NCBI GenBank assembly: GCA_023410885.1
Contig: JAEYPI010000008.1
Span: 1 to 14,873, forward strand
Origin: Bacillota bacterium
Lineage (GTDB): Bacteria > Bacillota > Clostridia > DSM-8532
Reading direction: 5' to 3'
DNA: 14,873 nt
The translations under genes and the position numbers were made by a program. Under the pieces are notes generated by a model, which did no database searches, was not told the DNA's origin, and was given only the letters and a program-made list of their open reading frames with translations. Positions 6,181-14,233 of this stretch are shown here, one piece after another. Each line of letters begins with the position of its first letter. Positions within the stretch are counted from its first letter, which is position 1.

Positions 6181-8487
6181 ATGACTAAAGTTGCAGATAA
6201 ATATTTTGTAACCGATCCCTGGAAAATCATAGAAGAGGGTTTCAATCCTGACTATTCACGCGTTGCGGAATCCATTTTTTCGATTTCCAACGAGACCATG
6301 GGAATACGCGGCTGCTTTGATGAAGGCGGAAGCATTGACAGCCTACGCGGCATGTATATGAACGGTGTTTTTGAAATCGATGAAACGCTGCCTAAATCTT
6401 ATAAAGGCATCATAGACAAGACACATTTCATGATCCCATGTGCAGATTGGCTGGGGCTATCCCTAGAGTTAGATGGCGAAATGCTTGACCTCGGCAAGTG
6501 CACCTTTGAAAAATTCCGCCGTGAGCTGGACCTGCGTACAGGCACGCTGACACGTAGCTTCGTCTGGAAAACAGCCACAGGTAAGTCACTTAAGCTGACT
6601 TTCATACGCTTTGTGGATATGACCGACAGGGAACGTGCCTATCAGCGTATTTGCTTTGAGCCTGAGAATTTTGCCGGTGTCATAAGATTTTCAACCGGTT
6701 TGAGTTTTGATGTGATCCATGAGGGTTATCAGAAAAAGTTCTGGGGAAATACCAAGGTGGAGGCTGATGGCAGGTCCGTGATGCTTAAGAGCGCTACGAT
6801 GGTGTCAAAACAGGAGGTATTTGCCGGAATGCGGCTGTTCCTTGACGGCAATCCCGTCGATGCAGAGGTTATTAAGGAAGAGAAGGCCGCCCGGCTGCAA
6901 TATTCCATAGCTCTGGAAAAAGGACAAAGGACTGTTGTCGATAAAACAGTCGTCATGCTGTTTAACGGAGAAACCGGCAACCAACTGTGGGATTCAGGAC
7001 TAGTAACGCTTGAAAATGCCGCAGAAAATGATTTCGAAACAGCGTTAACACGACAGAAAGCCTTTTGGGAAGATCTTTGGAAAGCGTCAGATATCATACT
7101 GGAGCCACAATCAGTAAATGACGCACAGAATGTTGCCGAGGAGCAGCAAGGCGTGCGGTTCTGCATCTTTCAAATGGCACAGACCTACCGTGGAGGCAAT
7201 CCACGGCACAATGTCGGAGCCAAGGGTTTGACCGGAGAAGCCTATAATGGCCACGCATTCTGGGATACTGAAGCCTGTTGTCTGCCCTTTTATTTATTCA
7301 CAAATCCCGATGCGGCACGAAGCTTGCTGATTTTCCGGTATAACACGCTGGCGGAAGCCAAAAACAGAGCTAAAATGCTCGATTGTGAAGGGGCCTGTTA
7401 TCCGATTGCAACCCTTAACGGAGATGAGGCTTGTTCCCTTTGGCAGCACGCGAGTCTGCAATTCCAGCCCAGCACCGCAGTTGCTTTCGGTATATGGCAT
7501 TATGTCCATGTTATAGGCGATAGGCAGTTTCTGTTTGAATTCGGTGCGGAAATGCTGTTGGAGATTGCGCGTTTCCTGAAATCCCGGGCAGCGATGAACC
7601 CGCATACCGGCCAATATGGATATTATGGTGTTATGGGACCGGATGAATTCCATATGATGGTGAACAATAACGCCTATACAAACTATATGTCAAAGCGCAG
7701 CCTTGAATATGCCACAGAGGTACTCAAGGAGATGAAAACGGCTGTTCCTGATCAATATCGAAGGCTGGCGCAGAAGACGGGTCTCACAGATGCTGAGATT
7801 GATACTTGGCAGCATTATGCTGACAACATGTATATCCCAATGAATGACAAGGGTCTGATCGAGCAGCATGATGGCTATTTCGGCCTACCCCATACGGATA
7901 TCCAATCGATCCCGGTAGAAGAGTTCCCTCTTTACAACCACTGGTCCTATGACCGCATTTACCGTACCGACATGATCAAGCAGCCCGATGTTTTGATGAT
8001 GTTATATCTTTATAACAGCTCATTTTCAGAAGAAATCAAGCGGATCAACTACGAGTTTTATGAACCTAGGACGATACACGAGTCCTCGCTTTCTCCGGCT
8101 ATTCATTCAATTCTTGCCTGTGAGCTTGGGCGCATGGATGAAGCCATTGCCTTTTTCGGACATGCAACCCGATTGGATCTGGACAATTACAATCGCAACA
8201 CCCGTGAAGGCTTACATACCACAAGCATTGCAGCTGCGTGGATCAATATCGTTTACGGCTTTGGCGGACTGCGTAGCGACGGTGAAGGCTTAAAGTTTGC
8301 ACCCTATCTTCCTAATCGATGGAAAAGTGTCAGCTTCTCGATCCTTTATCAAGGAAGGCTCATCAGGGTTATGATGCTGCGGGAAACGATACGAATCACC
8401 CTTGAGAACGGTGAACCCATCGATATCACGGTATATGATAAAACGTATCATCTTGGAAGATCTGAGCTTGAAATACCCTCCATGTAA
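6181..8487 (+). CDS. Glycoside hydrolase family 65 phosphorylase (alpha-glucoside phosphorylase)
   Basis: This 768-residue cytoplasmic enzyme belongs to GH65, whose members cleave alpha-glucosides with inorganic phosphate to beta-glucose 1-phosphate. I chose the ATG at 6181, ten bases after GGAG; a longer frame from 6139 would start inside the permease. An N-terminal beta-sandwich (about 1-270) precedes an (alpha/alpha)6 barrel. The FWDTE substrate motif is at 360-364. The general-acid glutamate lies in GPDEFH as E489, close to Glu487 reported for Lactobacillus brevis maltose phosphorylase. The phosphate-site motif HESSLSP starts at H633. The DLDNYN...EGLH...GFGGL ending resembles maltose and trehalose phosphorylases, but the SLWQHASLQFQPST segment differs from maltose phosphorylases I know. 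Specificity is therefore open: maltose, trehalose, nigerose, kojibiose or glucosyl-rhamnose are all possible. All catalytic motifs look intact. Confidence 0.9.
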   Translation: MTKVADKYFVTDPWKIIEEGFNPDYSRVAESIFSISNETMGIRGCFDEGGSIDSLRGMYMNGVFEIDETLPKSYKGIIDKTHFMIPCADWLGLSLELDGEMLDLGKCTFEKFRRELDLRTGTLTRSFVWKTATGKSLKLTFIRFVDMTDRERAYQRICFEPENFAGVIRFSTGLSFDVIHEGYQKKFWGNTKVEADGRSVMLKSATMVSKQEVFAGMRLFLDGNPVDAEVIKEEKAARLQYSIALEKGQRTVVDKTVVMLFNGETGNQLWDSGLVTLENAAENDFETALTRQKAFWEDLWKASDIILEPQSVNDAQNVAEEQQGVRFCIFQMAQTYRGGNPRHNVGAKGLTGEAYNGHAFWDTEACCLPFYLFTNPDAARSLLIFRYNTLAEAKNRAKMLDCEGACYPIATLNGDEACSLWQHASLQFQPSTAVAFGIWHYVHVIGDRQFLFEFGAEMLLEIARFLKSRAAMNPHTGQYGYYGVMGPDEFHMMVNNNAYTNYMSKRSLEYATEVLKEMKTAVPDQYRRLAQKTGLTDAEIDTWQHYADNMYIPMNDKGLIEQHDGYFGLPHTDIQSIPVEEFPLYNHWSYDRIYRTDMIKQPDVLMMLYLYNSSFSEEIKRINYEFYEPRTIHESSLSPAIHSILACELGRMDEAIAFFGHATRLDLDNYNRNTREGLHTTSIAAAWINIVYGFGGLRSDGEGLKFAPYLPNRWKSVSFSILYQGRLIRVMMLRETIRITLENGEPIDITVYDKTYHLGRSELEIPSM

Positions 8488-8518
8488 AATAGCGAAAACC
8501 AGTGAAAAAGGAGCTTTC

Positions 8519-10696
8519 ATGGATGTTTGGAGCTACAGCCAAAATACATATGACTCGCGTGAAACTATCACCAATGGCAATCGGTTTTTGATAGGCAACG
8601 GTTACATGGGTTATCGTGGGACGATGGACGAGTGGGGAAAGCCCGAGCTTGCCGCTGTCAATCTTGCCGGAGTGTATGACCGCAACGGTGATCGCTGGCG
8701 GGAGCCTGTCAATGCACCGAATGGTTTGTTTTTCTAGCTTTTCTTGGTCGGAGAGGCCATGTTCCTAGGTGAGGTGGAACCCCTTAAACACAGGCAGACC
8801 GTGCACTTTCGACGTGGCGTTCATCAGCGTGAAACAGAATTTCCCAAAGTCGTTCTAAAAAGTGAGCGACTTGTTTCCATGGCACAGCCCCATTTGATGG
8901 CGTCGAAGGTTGAACTGACGTTCAAAGAGGATTGTGAAGCTATGGTTGTTACCGGCATCAACACAGATATATGGGATATCAACGGTCCCCACCTGCTCAA
9001 CTACGTATTTAAAACCACCAATTGTCTGAATGTGACTGCAAAAACCGGAGAGCTTGGCATAGATGTATCTGTATCACAAAGTCTTGTGTCTGGATTTCAA
9101 AACATGAACACCGGGAACAATGAAAAAGGCCTATACCACACTATCAGCTTCATGGCTGAAGCAGGCAGAAAGTATACTTTTGAGCTATTTTCAAGTGTTT
9201 ATACTTCTCTGGACGGAGGAGATGCAGAAAGGCAAAGTACGGACCTTGCATTATCGGCAAGCAATACGGGGTTTGCAGCTGTCCTGGCAGAACATGAGGC
9301 TGCTTGGGAAAACTTGTGGCTGTGCTCCGAGGTTATTCTCGAAGGCGATGGTATTGAAGAGGTACAGCGTGCTTTGAATGCAAGTCTTTACCATCTCCAT
9401 AGCATTGCTCCTCGCCATGCCTCCAGCATGTCGATCCCCGCACGCGGACTTTCCGGACAGACCTATAAGGGTGCAGTTTTCTGGGATTCGGAAATTTTTC
9501 TTTTCCCGTTTTTTGTCCACACCCAGCCGCAGCTAGCTAAAACCTTGCTACGGTATCGTATCGACACGCTTGAAGGCGCGAAGGCCAAAGCCTCTGAATA
9601 CGGATACCGTGGGGCATTTTATGCCTGGGAGAGCCAGGAAGGCGGTCTAGAGGGCTGCACAAATTACAATGTTATCGACGTTTTCACCCATCGACCGGTG
9701 AGAACTTATTTTCGCGATAAACAGATCCATATCAGCGGCGATATTGCTTACGCAATTTGGCGTTATTTTGAGATTACAGGGGATGACAGCCTGTTACGGG
9801 AAGGTGGAGCCGAGGTAATCCTTGAATGTGCGAGATTCTTTGTTTCCAGGGCTCATGCAAGGCTTGACTCCGATAAAATTGATATTCTGGATGTCATAGG
9901 ACCGGACGAGTACCATGAGCGCATCAACAACAGTGTATTCACAAATCAGATGGCGAAAAACTGTCTCTCCTGTGTGTTGAAGATTGAAAAACATTTTGGG
10001 GGAGATTCAGCCTTCTTCAGAAGCCTAATCAACAGCCTCAATTATGAACGTGACCTTGATCTTGTGCGCTCCTTGGAGGGCCGGATTGTCGTTCCGGCAA
10101 CGGGGGTCATTGAACAGTTCGATGGTTACTTTGCCATGGAGGATTGTTCACTTTCCGAAGTCAGGGCAAGGCTTTTGGACGATCGGGAATACTGGGGCTC
10201 GGGTAACGGCGTTGCGGCTCATACTCAGATTATCAAGCAAGCTGACGTCATCGCGATGATGGCACTGTATCCATCATTGTTCTCTGACGAAACCGTTAAG
10301 CAAAACTGGGAGTATTATGAACCGCGAACAGAGCATGGCTCCAGCTTGAGCGCCTGCATGTATGCATTGGCAGCCTGCAGGTTTGGTCGTGCAGACCTTG
10401 CCTGGCAGCATTTTGTCAATTCAGCTTCTATCGATTTACGCGGAGGCGGCAAGCACTGGGCCGGTGAGATTTATATCGGCGGCACGCATCCGGCTGCGAA
10501 CGGTGGAGCGTGGATGATTGCAGTACTGGGGTTTGCCGGGCTCAGCATAGAAAACGGAGAAATAAGGCTTAAACCCTGTTTGCCGGCACAAATTACGTCT
10601 ATGCGCTTTCCCTTGGTACTTATCTCGGGCGATACAATAAAAAAGACTGTCGTAACGGTAACAAAAAACTCGTTTTGGATAAGAGAAGGATTCTAA
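8519..10696 (+). pseudogene. Second GH65 phosphorylase, interrupted by an in-frame TAG at codon 73
   Basis: The gene starts at ATG 8519 after AAAAAGGAG (8504-8512) and would encode 725 positions of a GH65 alpha-glucoside phosphorylase. Codon 73 (8735-8737) is TAG. The frame continues without shift on both sides: NAPNGLFF, stop, LFLVGEAMFLGEVEP, as expected for the N-terminal beta-sandwich. Downstream everything looks intact: FWDSE at 321-325, catalytic E464 in GPDEYHE, and HGSSLS at 606-611. The segment RTYFRDKQIHIS and the ending GGTHPAANGG suggest a nigerose- or kojibiose-type enzyme rather than maltose phosphorylase; this is from memory and uncertain. Restart at ATG 8759 (GGAGAG three bases upstream) would drop 80 residues of the sandwich domain. 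The likeliest reading is a recent nonsense mutation, for example from CAG, or a sequencing error. Readthrough is less likely because the same operon uses TAG as a normal stop. Confidence 0.85.
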
Positions 10697-10724
10697 CAGG
10701 TTAAGGTTTCATATAAATTGAGAG

Positions 10725-10751
10725 AAAGCCCTGCCGATATGGCAGGGCTTT
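10725..10751 (+). terminator. Terminator of the binding protein/GH65 operon
   Basis: AAAGCCCTGCC and GGCAGGGCTTT form a perfect 11-pair stem around GATAT, 28 bases after the GH65 stop. Thymines close the stem, and a run of seven follows at 10761-10767. The 122 bases between here and the next hairpin show nothing recognisable. Confidence 0.88.
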
Positions 10752-10873
10752 AAATACTGCTTTTTTTCTCATTGATGACGCATGAAACTATGGTAATACT
10801 GACATCGGCTTGTAATGTCTTTTAATATTATCAATACCCGCAAAAATAAATTAAGGTTAATTTCAATAGCAAA

Positions 10874-10897
10874 TGCCGCCCCGGTTAAGGAGCGGCA
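10874..10897 (-). terminator. Terminator of the leftward surface-protein gene
   Basis: Read on the minus strand, TGCCGCTCC and GGGGCGGCA pair over nine positions (one T-G) around TTAACC, followed by TTTGCTATT. It starts 43 bases after the stop of the gene at 10941-11801. It separates that gene from the convergent GH65 operon. Confidence 0.75.
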
Positions 10898-10940
10898 CTA
10901 TTACTTTTTACTTATGATTTAATGGTTTATGTTCAGGATA

Positions 10941-11801
10941 TTATTCTCTGACCTTTTTGGTGCGGAGGGTAATAATACCAGCAGCAGCAGCTACCATCAT
11001 AATGACTAACAGAGTCACGATGCCACTGTCGCTTGTTTGGGGATTGGCTGTACCAGAGGTTGTTGTTGCAGGACCTTTATCAAAAGCGGCGACTCTGGTC
11101 TTAATCTGGTCTGCAAGCTTTATAAAGTTCTGGTTGGGAACCGGCTTCTTGCCTGTGCCGTCTGGAACAGTCCAGTAGAGCTCGTCAAGATAAATCGTAG
11201 CGCCGTCTTTGATGGCTCTGATGTGGAAGCGGTTGAAAATCTGAGGCATTTTAGAAGCAGCAAGGTCGATCTTCAGGGTTTGCCATTCGGTTGTGATTTT
11301 CGGGTGAGAACCATCAGCGAGGACGAGTTCGTCAAAGTATAAGGAATAGCTGTCTTCATCTTCAGGAGCAGGGTTGAAGATCAATATTTTCTCTTCGCCG
11401 CCGACAGCACCCTTGATGGTGATGTTGAAATACTTATAGGCCTGAGCATTTGGATCGCCCTTTGTTCCTGTAGAATCTGTGCAGTGAATGTCAAATGCTT
11501 CGCCCCAGTTACCCCAGGTATAGACTTCGCCATCTTCCATGTCGAAGCCGTAAACAATTTTTAATACACCATCAACGAGTGAGCATTCCTTGTTCTTGAC
11601 TTCGCCTGCATTGAAATTGTGCCACCAGGTTTGTAAGCCAGCGCCGTTGTTGGCCGGCTTGTCATTGGTGTTCATGCCACGGGTTACTGAGAAATCATCA
11701 AACAGAAAGGCGTCGGAAGGGATAGTACCTGCAAAAGAGAATACAGACATTGATGTTACTAGCATGACTACTAAGACAGTGATAGCAATAATCTTTTTCA
11801 T
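10941..11801 (-). CDS. Secreted, probably wall-anchored beta-sandwich protein (putative glycan-binding)
   Basis: This 286-residue protein has a clear signal peptide, with likely cleavage after Ala24 (SFA/GT). The middle (about 29-213) is rich in aromatic residues and alternating strands: DDFSV, LQTWWHNF, WGNWGEAF, WQTLKIDL and IYLDELYW. This is the look of a jelly-roll carbohydrate-binding module, though I do not recognise a numbered family. After a Gly/Thr/Ser-rich linker comes NPQTSD (253-258), a hydrophobic segment and the basic tail RTKKVRE. This is the layout of a sortase-anchored protein with a variant of the LPxTG motif. GGGAGG lies eight bases before the ATG. It is transcribed divergently from the hydrolase at 12031 and carries the same operator, so it probably holds the polysaccharide at the cell surface. 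No catalytic residues were identified. Confidence 0.8.
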   Translation of the reverse strand: MKKIIAITVLVVMLVTSMSVFSFAGTIPSDAFLFDDFSVTRGMNTNDKPANNGAGLQTWWHNFNAGEVKNKECSLVDGVLKIVYGFDMEDGEVYTWGNWGEAFDIHCTDSTGTKGDPNAQAYKYFNITIKGAVGGEEKILIFNPAPEDEDSYSLYFDELVLADGSHPKITTEWQTLKIDLAASKMPQIFNRFHIRAIKDGATIYLDELYWTVPDGTGKKPVPNQNFIKLADQIKTRVAAFDKGPATTTSGTANPQTSDSGIVTLLVIMMVAAAAGIITLRTKKVRE

Positions 11802-11849
11802 GGAAGAGCCTCCCTTTAATATTTTTGTTTGCCGTTCAACCCTTATAAA

Positions 11850-11863
11850 GTTTAACGATAAAC
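11850..11863 (-). promoter_or_regulatory. LacI-type operator, copy 2
   Basis: On the minus strand this reads GTTTATCGTTAAAC, identical at all 14 positions to the copy at 2671-2684. It lies nine bases downstream of the -10 box of the leftward promoter, over the expected start point near 11866. The match in both sequence and placement makes chance unlikely. Confidence 0.85.
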
Positions 11864-11872
11864 TATGACCTC

Positions 11873-11901
11873 AGTATAGCAAAGGTTGGTTAAACTGTCA
11901 A
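11873..11901 (-). promoter_or_regulatory. Sigma-A promoter of the leftward surface-protein gene
   Basis: On the minus strand TTGACA (11896-11901) and TATACT (11873-11878) are separated by 17 bases, close to the ideal sigma-A promoter. The leader is about 65 bases, ending in GGGAGG and the ATG at 11801. The spacer contains a further GTTTAAC half-site, possibly coincidental. Confidence 0.86.
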
Positions 11902-11942
11902 TACTACGGTCAAGTTTTTTTCGGCGTATTAAACTAAAAAGA

Positions 11943-11971
11943 TTGCGTCTTAAAAAGCATTATGGTACAAT
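11943..11971 (+). promoter_or_regulatory. Promoter of the rightward hydrolase operon
   Basis: TACAAT (11966-11971) is a good -10 box. The -35 region TTGCGT (11943-11948), 17 bases upstream, keeps only the TTG. This promoter should be weaker than the other two in the regulon. The expected start is near 11978, giving a leader of about 53 bases. Confidence 0.66.
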
Positions 11972-11979
11972 ATGAACAA

Positions 11980-11993
11980 GTTGAACGATAAAC
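11980..11993 (+). promoter_or_regulatory. LacI-type operator, copy 3
   Basis: GTTGAACGATAAAC differs from the reversed form of copies 1 and 2 at a single base (T to G at position 4), which weakens one arm. It begins nine bases after the -10 box, like the others. Its centre is 130 bp from the centre of copy 2, so one tetrameric repressor could in principle bridge both. Confidence 0.78.
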
Positions 11994-12030
11994 TCAAAGC
12001 CTTTATTCGTGTCATTCAAGGAGAATCCAT

Positions 12031-13575
12031 ATGAAGATGAAAAATGGTATTTCCCAATTGATTATTCTTGGAATTCTTGCCTTTGCCACTGCCGCATTCA
12101 CTGCATTTCAGCTTTTTCTCCCCGATATGGCAATTAGGGCAAATTCTGCTCCTGCCCCACAGACAATCAAAGAAACTGACGATGTGCCCCAGGAATCTCC
12201 AGCAATGCTGACTCTCTATGATGCACCTAAAACAATAGTCGCTTCGGCTGACGCTACCATGACCGTTGAAGGTCAGCCCGTATTTGTTTACAATGTCGTG
12301 GTTAATAACACCCATACCTGGAGCAAAACACCAAAGCTCTCATCTACTCCGATGGCATATTTCGATTTTGAGGGCGAGGTTACTGTCGACATACTGATGA
12401 CAGGCCTGGACAATCCGATCGCGTCTGCAGTAGTTTCACCTGTATCAGCAGGTGTACAGGCTGAAGTCAAGGATGGACATGTCAGGTTCACACTGTCCAA
12501 ACCCGGTCAATACACCGTACAGTTCAACGAATCTGCTAACAAAGCTATGCATATTTTTGCCAATCCGCTTGAAAAAGATATCCCTGACAAAAACGATCCT
12601 AACGTTATTTTTATTGAGCCGGGCGACTGGGAAATTGAGAGCCTGGTACTAAAGGACAATCAGACTCTTTACCTGGCGGGAGGCGCGATATTGCGCGGTT
12701 CAGTCATTGCCGACAATGCAAAGAACGTGACCATCCGAGGCAGGGGGATGATTGACGGATCACTGTATGAATCGTGGGTCTCACAAGGCGAATATGCCAG
12801 AGTGCCGATCGATTTCCGCAATTCACGGAATATTAAGGTCGAGGGTATTATCATCCACAATTCCAATGCCTGGTGCTTCAATTCTTACCAATCCGACGGC
12901 GCAGAAATTTCAAATGTTAAAATCATTTCAGCGCGTCCTAACGGCGACGGATTTACTTTTCAGTCGTGCTTGAATTACAGCGTCAAGGATTGCTTTGTGC
13001 GCAGCTGGGATGACTCGCTCGTTGTGAAAAATTACGGTATGAATTCAGACAAAATTACCTTTGACAACGTGCAGGTCTGGACAGATTTGGCCCAGTCCTG
13101 TGAAATCGGATATGAAACCAACAAGGGCCAAAGGAAGAATTCCAAGATAACAAACATCACCTTTAAGAATATTACTGTACTGTATAACTTCCATAAACCG
13201 GTGGTGGCCATCCATAACTCTGATGATGCGCTTGTCCAGAATATTACATACAGCAATATCGTCGTCGAAAATGCTTTGATGGGCAAAGGAGACGCAGGGG
13301 ATAACAATCAGCTCATCGACTTCACCATCGCTGCAAGCGGTTGGTCATCGACAACAAACCGCGGTAAAATTAAAGATGTTCTGATTGAGAATCTGACGGT
13401 CCTTAAATCGGACTCGGGTGTCACACCCCCATCCCGTATCTACGGATATGATGAAGAGCATATGATTGAAAATGTGGTCATTAAAAATGTTGTTATAAAC
13501 GGAACAAAAATCACTAACCATAAGGATCTCAAGGCAAAAATCAATTCATACACTGCCAATATTACTGTGGAATGA
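12031..13575 (+). CDS. Extracellular right-handed beta-helix glycoside hydrolase, GH28/GH49-like
   Basis: This 514-residue protein has an N-terminal hydrophobic segment (about 8-30), a signal or membrane anchor. A beta-sandwich region (about 60-185) ends in HIFANPLEKDIPDKNDP and leads into a parallel beta-helix starting at IEPGDWEI. The helix shows repeated coils such as NVTIRGRGMIDG and NIKVEGIIIHNS. Candidate catalytic carboxylates are D306 in PNGDG and D327-D328 in WDDS. Their spacing of 21/22 is the same as the Asp triad of fungal polygalacturonase (GH28). The GHG histidine and RIK motif of GH28 are missing and replaced by SCEIGYE (356-362). A front sandwich plus a helix with three Asp and no His recalls GH49 (dextranase, isopullulanase). 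With GH65 phosphorylases under the same operator, an alpha-glucan is a sensible but unproved substrate. AAGGAG at 12018-12023 fixes the start. Confidence 0.82.
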   Translation: MKMKNGISQLIILGILAFATAAFTAFQLFLPDMAIRANSAPAPQTIKETDDVPQESPAMLTLYDAPKTIVASADATMTVEGQPVFVYNVVVNNTHTWSKTPKLSSTPMAYFDFEGEVTVDILMTGLDNPIASAVVSPVSAGVQAEVKDGHVRFTLSKPGQYTVQFNESANKAMHIFANPLEKDIPDKNDPNVIFIEPGDWEIESLVLKDNQTLYLAGGAILRGSVIADNAKNVTIRGRGMIDGSLYESWVSQGEYARVPIDFRNSRNIKVEGIIIHNSNAWCFNSYQSDGAEISNVKIISARPNGDGFTFQSCLNYSVKDCFVRSWDDSLVVKNYGMNSDKITFDNVQVWTDLAQSCEIGYETNKGQRKNSKITNITFKNITVLYNFHKPVVAIHNSDDALVQNITYSNIVVENALMGKGDAGDNNQLIDFTIAASGWSSTTNRGKIKDVLIENLTVLKSDSGVTPPSRIYGYDEEHMIENVVIKNVVINGTKITNHKDLKAKINSYTANITVE

Positions 13576-13584
13576 GGTGCAGCC

Positions 13585-14229
13585 GTGAAAAAAACGATAT
13601 CTTACATTCTGGTAGCCATCATTGTCATATGCAGTGCTATCAGCCTATATACCATTTTTCAGACTCCTGCGACACCTGACCCTGGGGTTTCCGGAACTAT
13701 TAATACAAAGCCGATGCCCGTGGTTAAGCATGTTACCACGCCTGATCAGGCTAAGGCTGAAGTTCCTGCAGGCTTTGAAAAGGATGAGCCGGTGATACCC
13801 AAGCTGCCTGAAGGCGAAAATCTGGCTCTGAACAAACCCGTCGAGACCGGTCTACATACAGATGTTTATGTGCCTAAAAATGTAAATGACGGCAAGAATC
13901 TGACATACTGGGAAGGTGCCGATTTTCCGAACACGATGAAGATCGACCTTTCGGGAACCTACAAAATAAAAACAGCGGTTATAATGCTGAACCCTGCAGC
14001 GATTTGGGGTCCACGCACCCAGACCTTTGAGATTCAGGTCAGTACGGATGGGGAGAGCTTCACGACGGTCGTACCGTCAACACAGTACCAGTTTGATCCC
14101 CAGACGGGCAATCTGGTCATCGTTGATTTTGCGGCAACAGACGCTGCATATGTACAGTTTATTTTTACACAGAATTCAGGAACATTCGAAAAAGGTGCTC
14201 AGGCTGCTGAAATCTGCATCTACGAGTGA
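13585..14229 (+). CDS. Membrane-anchored discoidin (F5/8 type C) domain protein
   Basis: This 214-residue protein starts at GTG 13585, after GAGGTG that overlaps the stop of the preceding gene; nine bases separate the two genes. Residues 5-25 form a single hydrophobic segment without a lipobox, so it is probably an N-terminal anchor. A Pro-rich stalk (27-77) follows. The domain from about 78 to 214 is of the discoidin/CBM32-like type: NLALNKPV, VNDG...TYWEG, KIDLSG, WGPRTQTFEIQVSTDG, AAYVQFIF and a final EICIYE. The WG-RTQT-QVSTDG form is, from memory, frequent in domains fused to bacterial alpha-1,3-glucanases and other glucan-active enzymes. There is no catalytic domain, so the protein should bind glycan at the surface beside the hydrolase at 12031. 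Ligand unknown. Confidence 0.84.
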   Translation: MKKTISYILVAIIVICSAISLYTIFQTPATPDPGVSGTINTKPMPVVKHVTTPDQAKAEVPAGFEKDEPVIPKLPEGENLALNKPVETGLHTDVYVPKNVNDGKNLTYWEGADFPNTMKIDLSGTYKIKTAVIMLNPAAIWGPRTQTFEIQVSTDGESFTTVVPSTQYQFDPQTGNLVIVDFAATDAAYVQFIFTQNSGTFEKGAQAAEICIYE

Positions 14230-14233
14230 CCCT

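Noticed and set aside
5724..6245. Antisense open frame of 173 codons across the end of the MalG-like permease gene
   Set aside because: It lies opposite a well-supported permease gene, has no ribosome binding site and its translation shows no domain.
8735..8737. TAG as a recoded amino acid (pyrrolysine or alternative code)
   Set aside because: The permease gene in the same operon ends with TAG at its natural C-terminus, and no structure suggestive of an insertion element was noticed after 8737. Kept only as a low-probability alternative.
10752..10873. Possible small RNA or attenuator between the convergent terminators
   Set aside because: The stretch is AT-rich with no promoter, stem or open frame that stands out.
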